Source of the DNA: Gorsachius magnificus
Lineage: Eukaryota > Chordata > Aves > Pelecaniformes > Ardeidae
DNA: 64,000 nucleotides
Reading direction: 5' to 3'
NCBI GenBank assembly: GCA_034008185.1
Contig: CM067109.1
Span: 60,256,801 to 60,320,800, forward strand
Part shown: piece by piece, positions 36,771 through 47,278 of the stretch
How the letters are laid out: each line of letters starts with the position of its first letter
Numbering within the stretch: position 1 is the stretch's first letter
Translations under genes and position numbers: made by a program
The notes under the pieces: generated by a model
Seen by the model: only the letters and a program-made list of their open reading frames with translations
What the model was told of the DNA's origin: nothing
Database searches by the model: none

Positions 36771-37600
36771 CCTGCCCCGGCTCACCCAAGAGACGGGGGA
36801 AAGGGAGAGCAAAACCCCGGGCCACCCCCGTTTTGCCTCTGACCAAAGTACCCGTGGGAGGGCCGAGGGGGGGGGGGCCCCGGGGGGGCGGGCCGCCGCC
36901 TGCCCCGCCTGCGCGGGGCGGTGCGGTGCGGATCCCGCGGCCGCCGCCCGCCGCAGACGGCGAGGTGAGGGGCCGTGGCGGTGGCCGCTCGTGCCCGTGG
37001 CCCTTCCCGTACCCGTAGCCCTTGCCGTGGCCCTGCCGGGCGCCCGCGGCCGGCGCGCAGCGCAGCGCAGCTGCGGGTGAGCGTCGCCGGTTTTCGCGGG
37101 CGGGGGTTGGGCTGCGGCGGTGCGGGGTCTCCCCGCCCCAAACGCCCGCCCCCGTGGGTGGTACCCGGCGGCTGGGGTTTGCCCGGTGCCCCGAGCCAGC
37201 CGGGCAGCGCCGCCGCGCCTGCCTTTCCGCGGCTGGGGCTGGGGGACCCTCCGGGGCTGGACCCGCTCCCCTTTCGCAGAGGGAGAAAGAAAAAAAAAGT
37301 TTGTGCGGCGCGGAGGGTTGCGGAGCGGTGCGATCGGGCGGGGGGGGGGGCGGGGGTGCGGGGCTGCGGGGGTGGGGTGCGGGCCGGGCGGGCAGGGAGG
37401 GGGAGGCGGTGCCGGGAGTGGTCTGGGTTTCGGGGCAGGGGACAGCCCGGGCGCTTTTCTCGTTTCCCACTCGCGCGATTTGTAGCGGCGTGGGGCGATC
37501 AGCCCATCCGCCGTAAATTGCGCCCGGTGGCGGCGGTGCCGTTCCGGTGCCTTCTCCTGGTCGCTGTTTTTGTGGCAGTCCGGTGAGCAGTAACTCCGAG
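36770..37600 (+). promoter_or_regulatory. SLC24A2: CpG island, probable SLC24A2 promoter and noncoding exon 1
   Basis: About 800 bp are very GC-rich, with dense CpG, CGGCGC-type words, several GGGCGG (GC-box/Sp1-like) sites and long G runs (about 36868-36890 and 37339-37355). It is sharply bounded by AT-rich DNA on both sides. It lies 1.5-2.3 kb upstream of the NCKX2 start codon on the same strand, the usual arrangement for a gene whose first exon is noncoding. Candidate splice donors on the + strand are AG|GTGAGG at 36965, GG|GTGAGC at 37077 and CG|GTGAGC at 37583. Which is used, and where transcription starts, cannot be told from sequence alone. No obvious TATA box was noticed, which fits a CpG-type dispersed promoter. 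Confidence 0.8.
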
Positions 37601-38956
37601 GTGGAACGTGGAATATGCCGGCTGTGGTGCTGTATCTGGCGGATGGAGTAGGTCTGTATGACATCCTCTTGGTATGGAAGCTGCTCGTAAAAAAATCAGG
37701 AGAAGCTGCACGTGACTTAATAACTTCTATGTAAATAACTGCATGTAATAGTTGTAATTCTGTATTTGAGAGTACAAAATCAATATTCTACTGATCAATA
37801 GATTGTTAAGTATTCAGCTATTACCACAAATGAATAAGTGGTGTAACAAAGTATTTTTATTTTTACTGTAATAGTAAGGACTAATAATCAATTTTCTTTA
37901 GAAAGTATTTTATATTTTGTGTCCTATAAAATGTAACTTACTATGCATAATGCATGCGTAACTAATTTCCACATTACATAATATTCTTCAAATTCAGTCC
38001 TCAAAGCACTTGTTATTATATAGTGAGTTTTTTTCCTGTTTTAAAAGTGCTGTTTGTGTAATGTGCTCTTCTCTGGCATACATGAATAGTCCTTCTCACA
38101 TAGTTTAATTTCTCACCTTTTAATTTGTTTCAGAATCAACTCTTGTGTAAATTTAAATTACTTTCTTAAGGATCTGTAAAAGGAGCACTTTTAAAAGATA
38201 CTTACCACATACGTATTCTTAGTAACTTCCTACATTTATAGCTTAACGTGTGATATAAAACCAGGGGTGAATGAAAATTTTGCCTTAGCTAGTCCAAGCT
38301 AGTGTCCTAAGTCTGAGCAGAAGCAAGCTGAGTTCTCCCTGTAAACTTGAGTAGATTTTGCAGAGGAGTTAAACTGTGGATGTGTTAGGTCTTCATTTTG
38401 ATGCTATTCCAACGATGTAGTGGTTTACCTACATATCAGTGACTGTTGCTCTGTGCATGCATAACATTTCAATTAATACTGCCTCAGCTGCCTAAAGGTC
38501 TGATGAGATGCTTGTTAGCGCTTTGATTGCTTTTTCATACATTATTGCCCCTGCATTTGGGATTTGGATGTTATATGATTGTGCTGGAAAGTAATTACAG
38601 AAGGTAATAATCTTTGGTGTATCCATTAAAATAGTAGTTTCTTCATTTTTTTTATACAGCGTTTGGGGACAGTTTTTACCTTCCGCTAGAATTCTTTGTC
38701 AGCAGCTGAGAGCAGTGGCTCAGAGGCATATGAGAGGCATAAAGTGATCTGAGTATTGATAGACTGTTATCTGCAGGGCTACTGCTGAAACAAACTTGTT
38801 GTTGCTGTGTCTGATGGGATGTGACAGGGGTTTATGTTACAGTTGGTAATATTCTGCTTTATATTCTAAATTTAACCCAGTCTGTAAAATGCTTTTAGAA
38901 GCTTCTAACCACATTCTCTTCCACTAATGCTAATAATACCTGTTTGTCCTTTTAAG
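37601..38956 (+). other. SLC24A2: Probable intron 1 of SLC24A2
   Basis: AT-rich sequence between the CpG island and the coding exon. It ends in a plausible acceptor, TGTCCTTTTAAG at 38945-38956, with branch-like CTAAT and GCTAATAAT motifs 20-35 bp upstream and a pyrimidine-rich patch. The left boundary depends on which donor in the CpG island is used. Confidence 0.5.
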
Positions 38957-39098
38957 ATGAATGAAGAAAATACTTCCTATGAAGAGTAAGAGTACTTGAT
39001 TCTGGGAAAACTCTTAAAGCACTTCTAACTTCAGAGCTGAAGAAGAGTATGAAGGAAGAATCCATCTGACTCCCTCAGCATTTTGCACAGAACACAAA
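38957..39098 (+). other. SLC24A2: SLC24A2 5' UTR part of first coding exon (predicted)
   Basis: Predicted leader between the acceptor at 38956 and the start codon. It contains three short upstream ORFs: 38957-38989 (10 codons plus stop), 38961-38999 (12 codons plus stop) and 39049-39069 (6 codons plus stop). All end before the main ATG. If the acceptor call is right, the first uORF begins at the first base of the exon. Confidence 0.45.
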
Positions 39099-40034
39099 AT
39101 GGCTCTTCAGAAAAAAACTGTTGCTGGTGTCTTGGAGGAGTGGTGTTTGGAGGAACCACTGTTTGGTTGCAGATGGCACCAGAATGTTAGGAAAAAACTG
39201 AGACTGATACGATTCATAGGGCTTCTTGTCGGTGTAGTGGGCATTAGTACTTTCTCTCTTTCAATTAGTGCCTTTTCAAAGGTGGAACCACATAGCATGG
39301 CATTGGCCAGCAGCCTAGATAGCCAAAAGCTGGTGCGTGGGCACCAAAGAACTCTGTTGGATTTCACAGAACAGGATGAAAATGGCACTCCAGACCCACA
39401 CGCTTCTATGAAATATGAAGCCGAGCACAACAATGCAACAGATGATCATGCCAAGGGAGAGTACCCCAGGGACCTTTTCTCTCTTGAGGAGAGAAGAAAG
39501 GGAGCAGTGATCCTCCATGTAATTGGAATGATTTACATGTTTATAGCCTTAGCCATAGTCTGTGATGAGTTCTTTGTTCCTTCCTTGACTGTCATCACTG
39601 AAAAACTGACCATATCTGATGATGTGGCAGGGGCAACCTTCATGGCTGCTGGTGGGTCAGCCCCAGAACTCTTCACTTCTTTAATAGGAGTGTTTATATC
39701 CCACAGTAATGTCGGCATTGGTACAATAGTGGGATCTGCTGTCTTCAATATCCTGTTTGTTATTGGAATGTGTGCTTTATTTTCTACAGAGATCTTGAAC
39801 CTTACTTGGTGGCCACTCTTCCGAGATGTGTCCTTTTACATTGTTGACTTGATCTTGCTAATCATCTTTTTTCTGGATAACTTGATCATGTGGTGGGAAA
39901 GCTTAACACTCCTGACAGCATATTTTTGCTATGTGACTTTCATGAAGTTCAATGTTCAAGTAGAAGAATGGGTGAAGAAATTTTTAAACAGGAACAAGGT
40001 TGAGAAGGTAACAACAGCAGATGCTGAAGGAAAG
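39099..40034 (+). CDS. SLC24A2: SLC24A2 (NCKX2) first coding exon, residues 1-312
   Basis: N-terminal half of the K+-dependent Na+/Ca2+ exchanger NCKX2, a plasma-membrane protein that exports Ca2+ plus K+ in exchange for Na+ in neurons and cone photoreceptors. Order of features: cytoplasmic-like start; hydrophobic signal/TM0 at about 35-58; extracellular loop with N-glycosylation sequons N95-G-T and N112-[21 protein letters not shown] opening TM1 (about 135-158); the alpha-1 repeat at about 173-225 with [10 protein letters not shown] (E190 aligns with the ion-binding Glu of the family) and [10 protein letters not shown]; then helices at about 243-260 and 264-283. The start codon is in good context (A at -3, G at +4). 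The open frame runs on to 40079, but family similarity stops at K312, where AAAG|GTTGGT gives a donor. The cytoplasmic loop and alpha-2 half are not in the window. NCKX1 and NCKX3-5 fit less well. Confidence 0.95.
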
Positions 40035-41957
40035 GTTGGTCAATCTTTAATTAGCATATATGTAATAATGTCCTTGTAAGTGCTGAGCCCTTCTATATCA
40101 TAAGGATCCTAATGTAGTACAGTAAGCAATATTGAAGTTTCCCATGTTTTGCTAAAAGGTCTTTTTGTTTAATCAGCCCAGTAGCATTGACAATATAAAA
40201 CATGAGGTAGCCTTCTAGTAAATCAATAGCTTTTAACTCTAGAATGATCCTAATCACACAGAAAGCAAGAAAAAATGCCAGCAAAAAGACATAAAACTTT
40301 ACTCAGCATTTTGGCCTGAGGTCTGAGATACAGCTATTATTTTTTCCCTAAGGTTTTGGATTAGAGCAGTAACAATAGCTGGAGAAGGTCTTGTGACAAA
40401 ATTTGCCTTTTAAAAGACTTTTAATGCACTTCTTCAAAAAAGCAAATAATTCAAAACAGTATCCAGGGTATTTTTTTTTTAGTGGCACTTACATGAAAAA
40501 AAGCTCTGGAAAAACAGTGATCACAACAGAAAAAGGCAGAGGTCCTGTGTTTAAGCAGGATCGTTTCCCACTCGTGATATTTGCAATGAAGCAAACTAAT
40601 TCTTGGCGTAATACCTGGCCACACATAGAGAAGGGAATTTATGCACAGAAGGCTCGGGTGGGTCTTCAGCATTTATTGTCATCTTTTAAACAGCTCTGTT
40701 CTTAAAGCAGGCTATATGTAAGGGACTTACAGAGCTGAAGCTATAAATATATATGTAGAAGTATGTTAATTGGATTTTTAATACTCAAATTGAAATGTCT
40801 GGTTTTATATGACAACCAGGTTATTCATCAGATAAGGTTTTATTATCCAGTAATTATTCAGACTATCAGGGAACTGTTCACTGTTCTGTTTCGGTTGTTT
40901 AACAGTCCTGTGTAAGTGGCTCAGAAGAGGCACAATCCACTGATATAAGTGTATGGGCATATAAACAGGAGGATAGAGAGACGGAGCACTTAGAACTATA
41001 GAGGGGGCTACCTGCCTGTGGCTCACAGAAAGCTGATGATTCTGCTTATATGCCTAATTTTGAAGACAGAGATCGATACTTTAACAGTACGGACAGGTGA
41101 TTTCAGTTTTAGGACAAGCCACAGAAAAGTCCACCAAAAATAAAACCAGATTGTCAATTTTTTTTTTTTAATTTTCTAACCCAGTTTAATGCCTATACAC
41201 TTACTTGTAATTTTACATTTTCCTTTTTGTTCTGTTCCTTTTCCAAAATCAGCATGCTCATCTTCATCTTTCTCAAAATGCATAATTGGGATTTTATAAG
41301 TAAATAAAAAGAAGAGTCAACACCAGCAAAGTATTTTCCCTAGTGAATGAAGAGCTTTTTTAACTACATTAGTTGGTTTCCAAGTAATGTAATGTTTCAC
41401 AGTGCATTGTAAGTACTTTACGCACATTTAGCACAAACTGTCAGTGATAGGCAGGGACTATGGTATATGAAGCAACAGTTTAATGCACCTTCATCTGTCC
41501 ATAAACTGGATTTAAAGGAGATGTGAATCTATAACTGGTCTTTAACAACAATCAACATGAAAAGCAGCTGCCTTGGTTTGGGTTCGCCAGGCTATAGAGT
41601 GGGGTGGAGTAGCTGTATACCATGGTAAGCGCTCAATTATTTTCAACTAGATAGAAGAATAAATCATTTGCGAGCCATATTGAACATAATAAATGTTTAA
41701 AGTACTCCAGATGGACTTGATTTTGAAAAGATACCTTTAGGAGCACTCATTCATTATTTGATATATTACTTACTTTTTCTTAAAGTTTATTCATATTATA
41801 GGTGCACAGAATTCAGATGGGGTGAAAAAATCAGAAAACTGGCTACTTTCCCTAAAAACACAAGCTTTGCATCATACGTTTTATGAAGATATTTTTCATG
41901 AATTAACTTGAAGTTAATTAATATGATAAAATAACATATTCGTAAATTGTGAGGTGT

Positions 41958-42285
41958 AGAATTATAGAATAGAATCTTAGAATCATTTAGCTTGGAAAGG
42001 ACCTTCAAGATCATCAAGTCCAACCCTTAATCTAACACTGCCGTCCCACCACTAAACCATGTCCCTAAGCACCACAAGTACCCATCTTTTAAATACCTCC
42101 AGGGATGGGGACTCAATCACTTCCCTGAGCAGCCCGTTCCAACGCTTGGCAACCCTTTTGGTGAAGAAATTTTTTCTGATGTCCAATCTAAACCTCCCCT
42201 GGTGCAACTTGAGGCTGTTTCCTCTCATTCTATCACTGGTTACACGGGAGAAGAGACTGACAGCCACCTCACTACCATCTCCTTG
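41958..42285 (-). mobile_element. Old CR1 LINE 3' fragment
   Basis: On the - strand, a diverged CR1 tail. The + strand reads TTAGAATCATTTAGCTTGGA, then AAAGGACCTTCAAGATCATC, AACCATGTCCCTAAGCAC, CAGGGATGGGGACTCAATCA and so on. Translated on the - strand (42052-42267) it retains the RLDIRKNFF and [18 protein letters not shown] signature of the CR1 ORF2 C-terminus. The 3' octamers are degraded to TATAGAAT/TTAGAATC-like words near 41962-41985. It belongs to a different, older subfamily than copies A and B. Confidence 0.88.
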
Positions 42286-43859
42286 AAGCTAGAGAGGGAC
42301 GAAAGAGATGCTCTAATTTTGTTGCAATTTAGCTAATATGTATTTTCTGCTTCCTGGGGAAAATAGCTTCTGAATGTATCAGGCCATGTATGTTTTCTGT
42401 GATCTGTGCTGTAAAGACAGTTTTTTGAATATTCAGCTAACACTTTGAAATTATAACTCACTATGAATTATTTTGCTATTCAGTTGAACAGCATTTAGCA
42501 GGATGAGTTAACTGATTTTCTCACAGCAAAGGTGTCACAGATTGAGTTCTTTGGAAAGAATCTCACTGAAGTTATGTGTTCATTTATTTACCATTGTTAG
42601 ATAATTGGTTTTGTTGCTTTTTGAATTAAAAAAAAAAAAAGAAAAAAGAAAACATATGACATGTAGTCCCAAGCCCTACAGAAATGCCTAGGACTTTCAG
42701 CTTGAAAGTTATTGCATAAAGCAAAGGATAAAATGTTTTTGTAGTTGGAGGTCTGGTGCCTAGTAGTGAATGCAGTGCACATGGGTGCTTATTTCCTAGC
42801 CAGTGGGGATTGTAAGTATTGCAGAAATGTAATAGTCTTGGCTTTTGGTGGCAAAGGATGCTTCATTTCTACAGCGTTAGCTGTTAGCCTAGATTGCTTC
42901 CAGTCATCCAGACTGTGCTATGTCAATACAAAATAAAATTGTATATAATTAAATTAGTATATCAAATGCAGAGTTTGCCATCTCAGTTGTTCCTAATAGA
43001 AACTATTTAACTTCCTCCCCCTTCCCCATTAGGGCAGAGAATTGCTAGGCAGCTCTCTGGAATCAGTGGGTTAGAGTGTCTTGGAAGAACTTTCTTTCAG
43101 GAGTGTGTGGAGAATTCTCTTCTTCCCTCTAACCAGTACTCCTTCTGCCTGTCTGTTGTTGATTCTGCTGTTGTCAAGCTGGCAAGTGTTCTGCTAAAAA
43201 AACGTGCCTGCCGTATTTATCTTTAAGACTTTGTGCTGTAATCTGAAAGCAGCTCAACAGAGTTGAGAGGTCTAAATAAGGCATCGTAAAGCTGGATAGT
43301 TGAAGGGTTAGGTGGCTTACTAGCAAACAAGTATCAAAGAGTAAAAATCTGATCAGATGAAAAAACTCTTGAGATAGTAAAATGTATTTTAATGTTAATT
43401 TCAGTACTTTTATTATCACTCATCTTGAAAGATTGAAGAAAGTTTTACATTCTCAAGTATTTCCCATGAGAAAAAAGATCTTGGATACAAAATAATTTTC
43501 CCGCTTAGCTGTCATTTGCCCTAGATGCATTCACTGGATTGCTAGAATGCATATGTATCTCTAGATGTCTTTTAGATTCCTTTCTCTCTTCCCCATTTTT
43601 AAAAATCAAAGCACATTTTTGTACTAGAAAACTGTGAATATTGGAAAGTAACTACTTTTTCTGATCTTATTTTCTTTAGCCTCTCAGTTACTTGTACAAA
43701 TCTGTAAATGCAGACAGAGTACTCTATATGAAGTTCATTGTGCTCGCTATTTTCCTTCAGAAGCTTTCAAATGAATACGGTCAGGGTTCTTAAAGGGTAA
43801 AAGTTCAGAAAATCTGGTAACTTGAATTTTGGCAACAATTTGGTGACACTGATGAAAAC

Positions 43860-43899
43860 AGACTGCAAGCTTTCTGCACAGACTGCAAGCTTTCTGCAT
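43860..43899. repeat. 20-bp perfect tandem duplication
   Basis: AGACTGCAAGCTTTCTGCAC at 43860-43879 is followed directly by a copy differing only in the last base (43880-43899). It is a local slippage duplication in intron 2. Confidence 0.9.
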
Positions 43900-45639
43900 G
43901 TAGAGTAATTTCTGCATTGGTAAGGTCCTGTTTGAGCTGTGGATTGTTTCATGCCCCGTCTCGCCCTCAAAGAAGCCTGATCTCAATCTGATGCTGGTGA
44001 ATTCCAGAGTTCACTGTGACAAGGAAAGAAAAAACGGGGGAAAGATGAAAAAGCAAGACAGCATGAAAAGACAGAATAAAAACCAGCTAAGTTCTACAAT
44101 GTAGGGTGGCATATGGCATATGCAGACCAAGATGGGTTCCTGACAAGCGACACCAAGCCCTGTGGACTGCCCCAAATGGGCCCTAAAGTAGGTAGCATGA
44201 TCCCACCAGCAGATACCTCCAACAGTACCTTCCAGCCTAACTTATTCTGTAGCCTGATTTTTAGGTTTTATGTAGTTATCCTGCAAAGAACAGATTATTT
44301 TTTTAGGACTGGGAAGGAAACTTGGATATTAGTTCTACATCTTCCTCAGCTGAGTTAAGATGTTTGAAAACAGAATCTCGAGTATAATGGAAAATGGAAA
44401 AAGCTGATCTACAAAGTTCTTAAAAATAAGACTTTTTTGACCTTCTGCTAAGGTTTCAGTCCTTTCTTCATAGTCTGTACTGGTGAAGGCTTGTTGAATT
44501 TATTAGGTCATAGTAAAACATCATGTGAAATTATGTTTCAGTTTTAAAGTACTTTTCTTTCTTTAATGTAGCATAGAGATCATTGCAGAAATACTTGAAT
44601 CTGATCACTCAGTAAATAACTCAAAACAGTTCTGTTTGGCAACTAGGAGAACAGAATGTGGGTGGCACAGGGATATTGTGCAATGACATCTGTTTCACTG
44701 ACAGTACCATTTTAGATAAATAGCTTATGGTATTACAAGACAGTTACAGGTTTTCTACATTTACAGAGAACTGCATTTGGAAAATGAGCTATTTTTACCA
44801 ACAAGGCATAGTTTGACATTATTTTATTGCCAATTCTGTTGTCTTAAGAAACTTGAATAGCTTCTGTGTGATATTTTAAGATCTATACTGATCTCAAGTG
44901 TTGCCACATTGTATTTAAAGGCAGTATTTGCATTCTAAAGGAAGGGCTGTTAACAGGTTTTTTTAGGTACTGCTTTACTTGGTGGCTGTATTAACACTGC
45001 ATGCATACAGTCACTCTTATGATATATGTTTGTTTAAGGAAAACCACAAATTACCTGCACGCAGGAAAAACTGGAATCTTCAGAAGGTCTGAGTTGTAGT
45101 TGGTTTGAGCTGCTGAACAGTTCTTTTTCAGGGCTTCTTAATGTTGAATCCACATACCCAGCAACTGTAACTCTATGTATAGAATAGCCTTTCTTCTCTT
45201 ACCAACACTGAAAGATATTTTGAAGCAGTGTTTCATAGTTCATAGGGAGACTGGAGTTTTATTCTGCAGACATTTCACAGTTGGTCTACTTGTGCAAGCA
45301 GGTGTGTGGATATAGAACCGTGAGTATCAGGAAATGATTGCATTGTTGTAAGTACATGTTTGGAACATGAGCATCATCACTGTCCTTGTACCATGTTTTG
45401 TTTTGATAAAAGCCTGGGTTTGTGTTACATTTTTATCTGCTTTTGTTATCTCAAAAATTCACAAGTTAGTTCTGTGTTACCTCAATGTTTCTCCAGTAGA
45501 AATAACTGTTAGTTCATTTGCCTTGGGTATTTAACATTGTTGGTTCAATTTAGGGCTACTACTGACATATACGAAGGCTGATACTTTAAATAGGCAACCA
45601 TTAGTACAGTGAAATGGATACTGTTCTCAGTTTATTTTG

Positions 45640-45910
45640 GCGCCTCTCAGTAATTTATTGACTGCAAAGCAATGATTATAGTGGTTTTCACTATTGGAGT
45701 CTCTTGGTTTTGTATGTATGTACCCTGGTAATGAGCAGAAAGTGACAGCATGGAAATGCAGTATAGATTGAATGCTCTTAAATTATGGCCATCCACTAAG
45801 ATTAATTAGGCAACCCTTGCTAATTGTGCTCGGAAAAGGAAGGTTAAAACTGTGCCACTTTTAATTAACAGCAAGGGGACAACATATCCATTAATATATT
45901 TAAAAATAAA
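45640..45910. other. Candidate conserved noncoding element in intron 2
   Basis: AT-rich but complex sequence with many homeodomain-type cores (TTAATTAGG, CTAATTG, TTTTAATTAAC), no repeats and no coding potential. The texture resembles vertebrate constrained noncoding elements. This is only inference from composition; no alignment was available. Confidence 0.2.
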
Positions 45911-47096
45911 AATATGTAATTAAAAAGAAGCAAGATGATACTACTTCAAGGCTGCACAAAACCAGCTGTGTTGGCAAATGTTCGCCATGCTGTATTTCAG
46001 AATAACTCCAGACATGATTAAATTTGTTGCTCTAGAAGCTGTACAAAGACAGGAATATGCAGTCCCAAAGTCTGGAGACTTTATAAATGTTTTTCCTTCT
46101 GTCATCTCACTCTTTGGTACTTTGGTCTGGATCCTCAACAGGATGTGGGAGCTACAGGAGACTGTAGATAGAATTTCAATCCTCAGATTGAACCAGACCA
46201 GACCTCAAAATACCTACCTGCTTGGGGGTACTTGAACTCTGAAGGAGCTTCATTTTTAAACAGAGAGGATCTTCAGATGCTGTAGTTTTGCTTCCAGGCT
46301 TGTTCAAAAATGCCAGGCCCAGGTGGAGCAGCATGGTACTTCTTTTCTAACCAACATCTAACCCCCATTCCTCTACCTTTTCCCCCAAGCTAGTTCTCCA
46401 AATTTGCCTCCCAGACTAATATTTAATAAAACCCAGTACCTTTTACAAGCTCTTCAGATTCTGGTGGTGAGAGTGCTTGACTTCTGTGCAATTATATACA
46501 GATGTCCCACATTCACTGCTCACTTTATGTGGTGCCCCCACTCATCATATAAAAGCTTTGAGTGGCAAGGCACAGCTGACTGCCTACTTTTTCTGGCCTT
46601 GTTTTAAAAGATGGTAGTGAGCCCTCCACACCACATTTTTAAAGGGTGGGTGTAGGTACCTGTCTTCTCTGAAGTGTGGGAAATGGGTAGGGGAAGCTGC
46701 CCTAGAGCAGTGCTTGTAGCAGTGTTGAAGGTGCAACAGTACGGCAATGTTTTGGACAGTGCTGATTTTAGGCTTTGGAATTTCTGAGTGGTGACACTCC
46801 CTAGGCAGCCAGCACTACACCACCAGGGCCACAGGGCAAAAAATTAGGTCTGATGAAGTGTTTCTGCCCTGTTAATGATCTGGGGTTTTGTTGGTTTTAT
46901 TAGCAAGAGTCAGTTTTCCGATGCCAACTGCAGGGGTGAGAAAATAGCCCCTTTTGCGTCCTTTCTCCTTCTGAAATTGTTTCCAAGAATTCAGGCATTT
47001 TGCTTTTGTAACTGTAGAATAAGATTATAACCAATTTAAATTTTTTACCACATCACGTATGTTCATACTGAAAGAAGTCCTATAACAAAAGTGATG

Positions 47097-47278
47097 TATA
47101 GAATCCTAGAATCGTTTAGGTTGGAAAAGACCTTTAAGATAATCAATTCCAGCAGTTAACCTAACCCTGCCATTCCACCACTAAACCATGTCCCTAAACA
47201 CCAAACCTACCCATCTTTTAAATACCTCCGGGGATGAGGACTCAATCACTTCCTTGGACAGTCTGTTCCAATGCTTGA
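47097..47278 (-). mobile_element. Old CR1 LINE 3' fragment, short
   Basis: About 180 bp of a CR1 3' end on the - strand. Its + strand shares ACCACTAAACCATGTCCCTAA, CCCATCTTTTAAATACCTCC and GACTCAATCACTTCC with the fragment at 41958-42285, so both are from one subfamily. It begins with TAGAATCCTAGAATCG, a decayed octamer pair, and breaks off abruptly at about 47278. Confidence 0.87.

Noticed and set aside
36711..37664. Long open frames (317 and 246 codons on -, 203 and 164 on +) in the CpG island
   Set aside because: GC-rich DNA has few stop codons in any frame; the translations are Pro/Arg/Gly/Ala-rich in every frame, have no domain, and overlap one another. They are composition artefacts.
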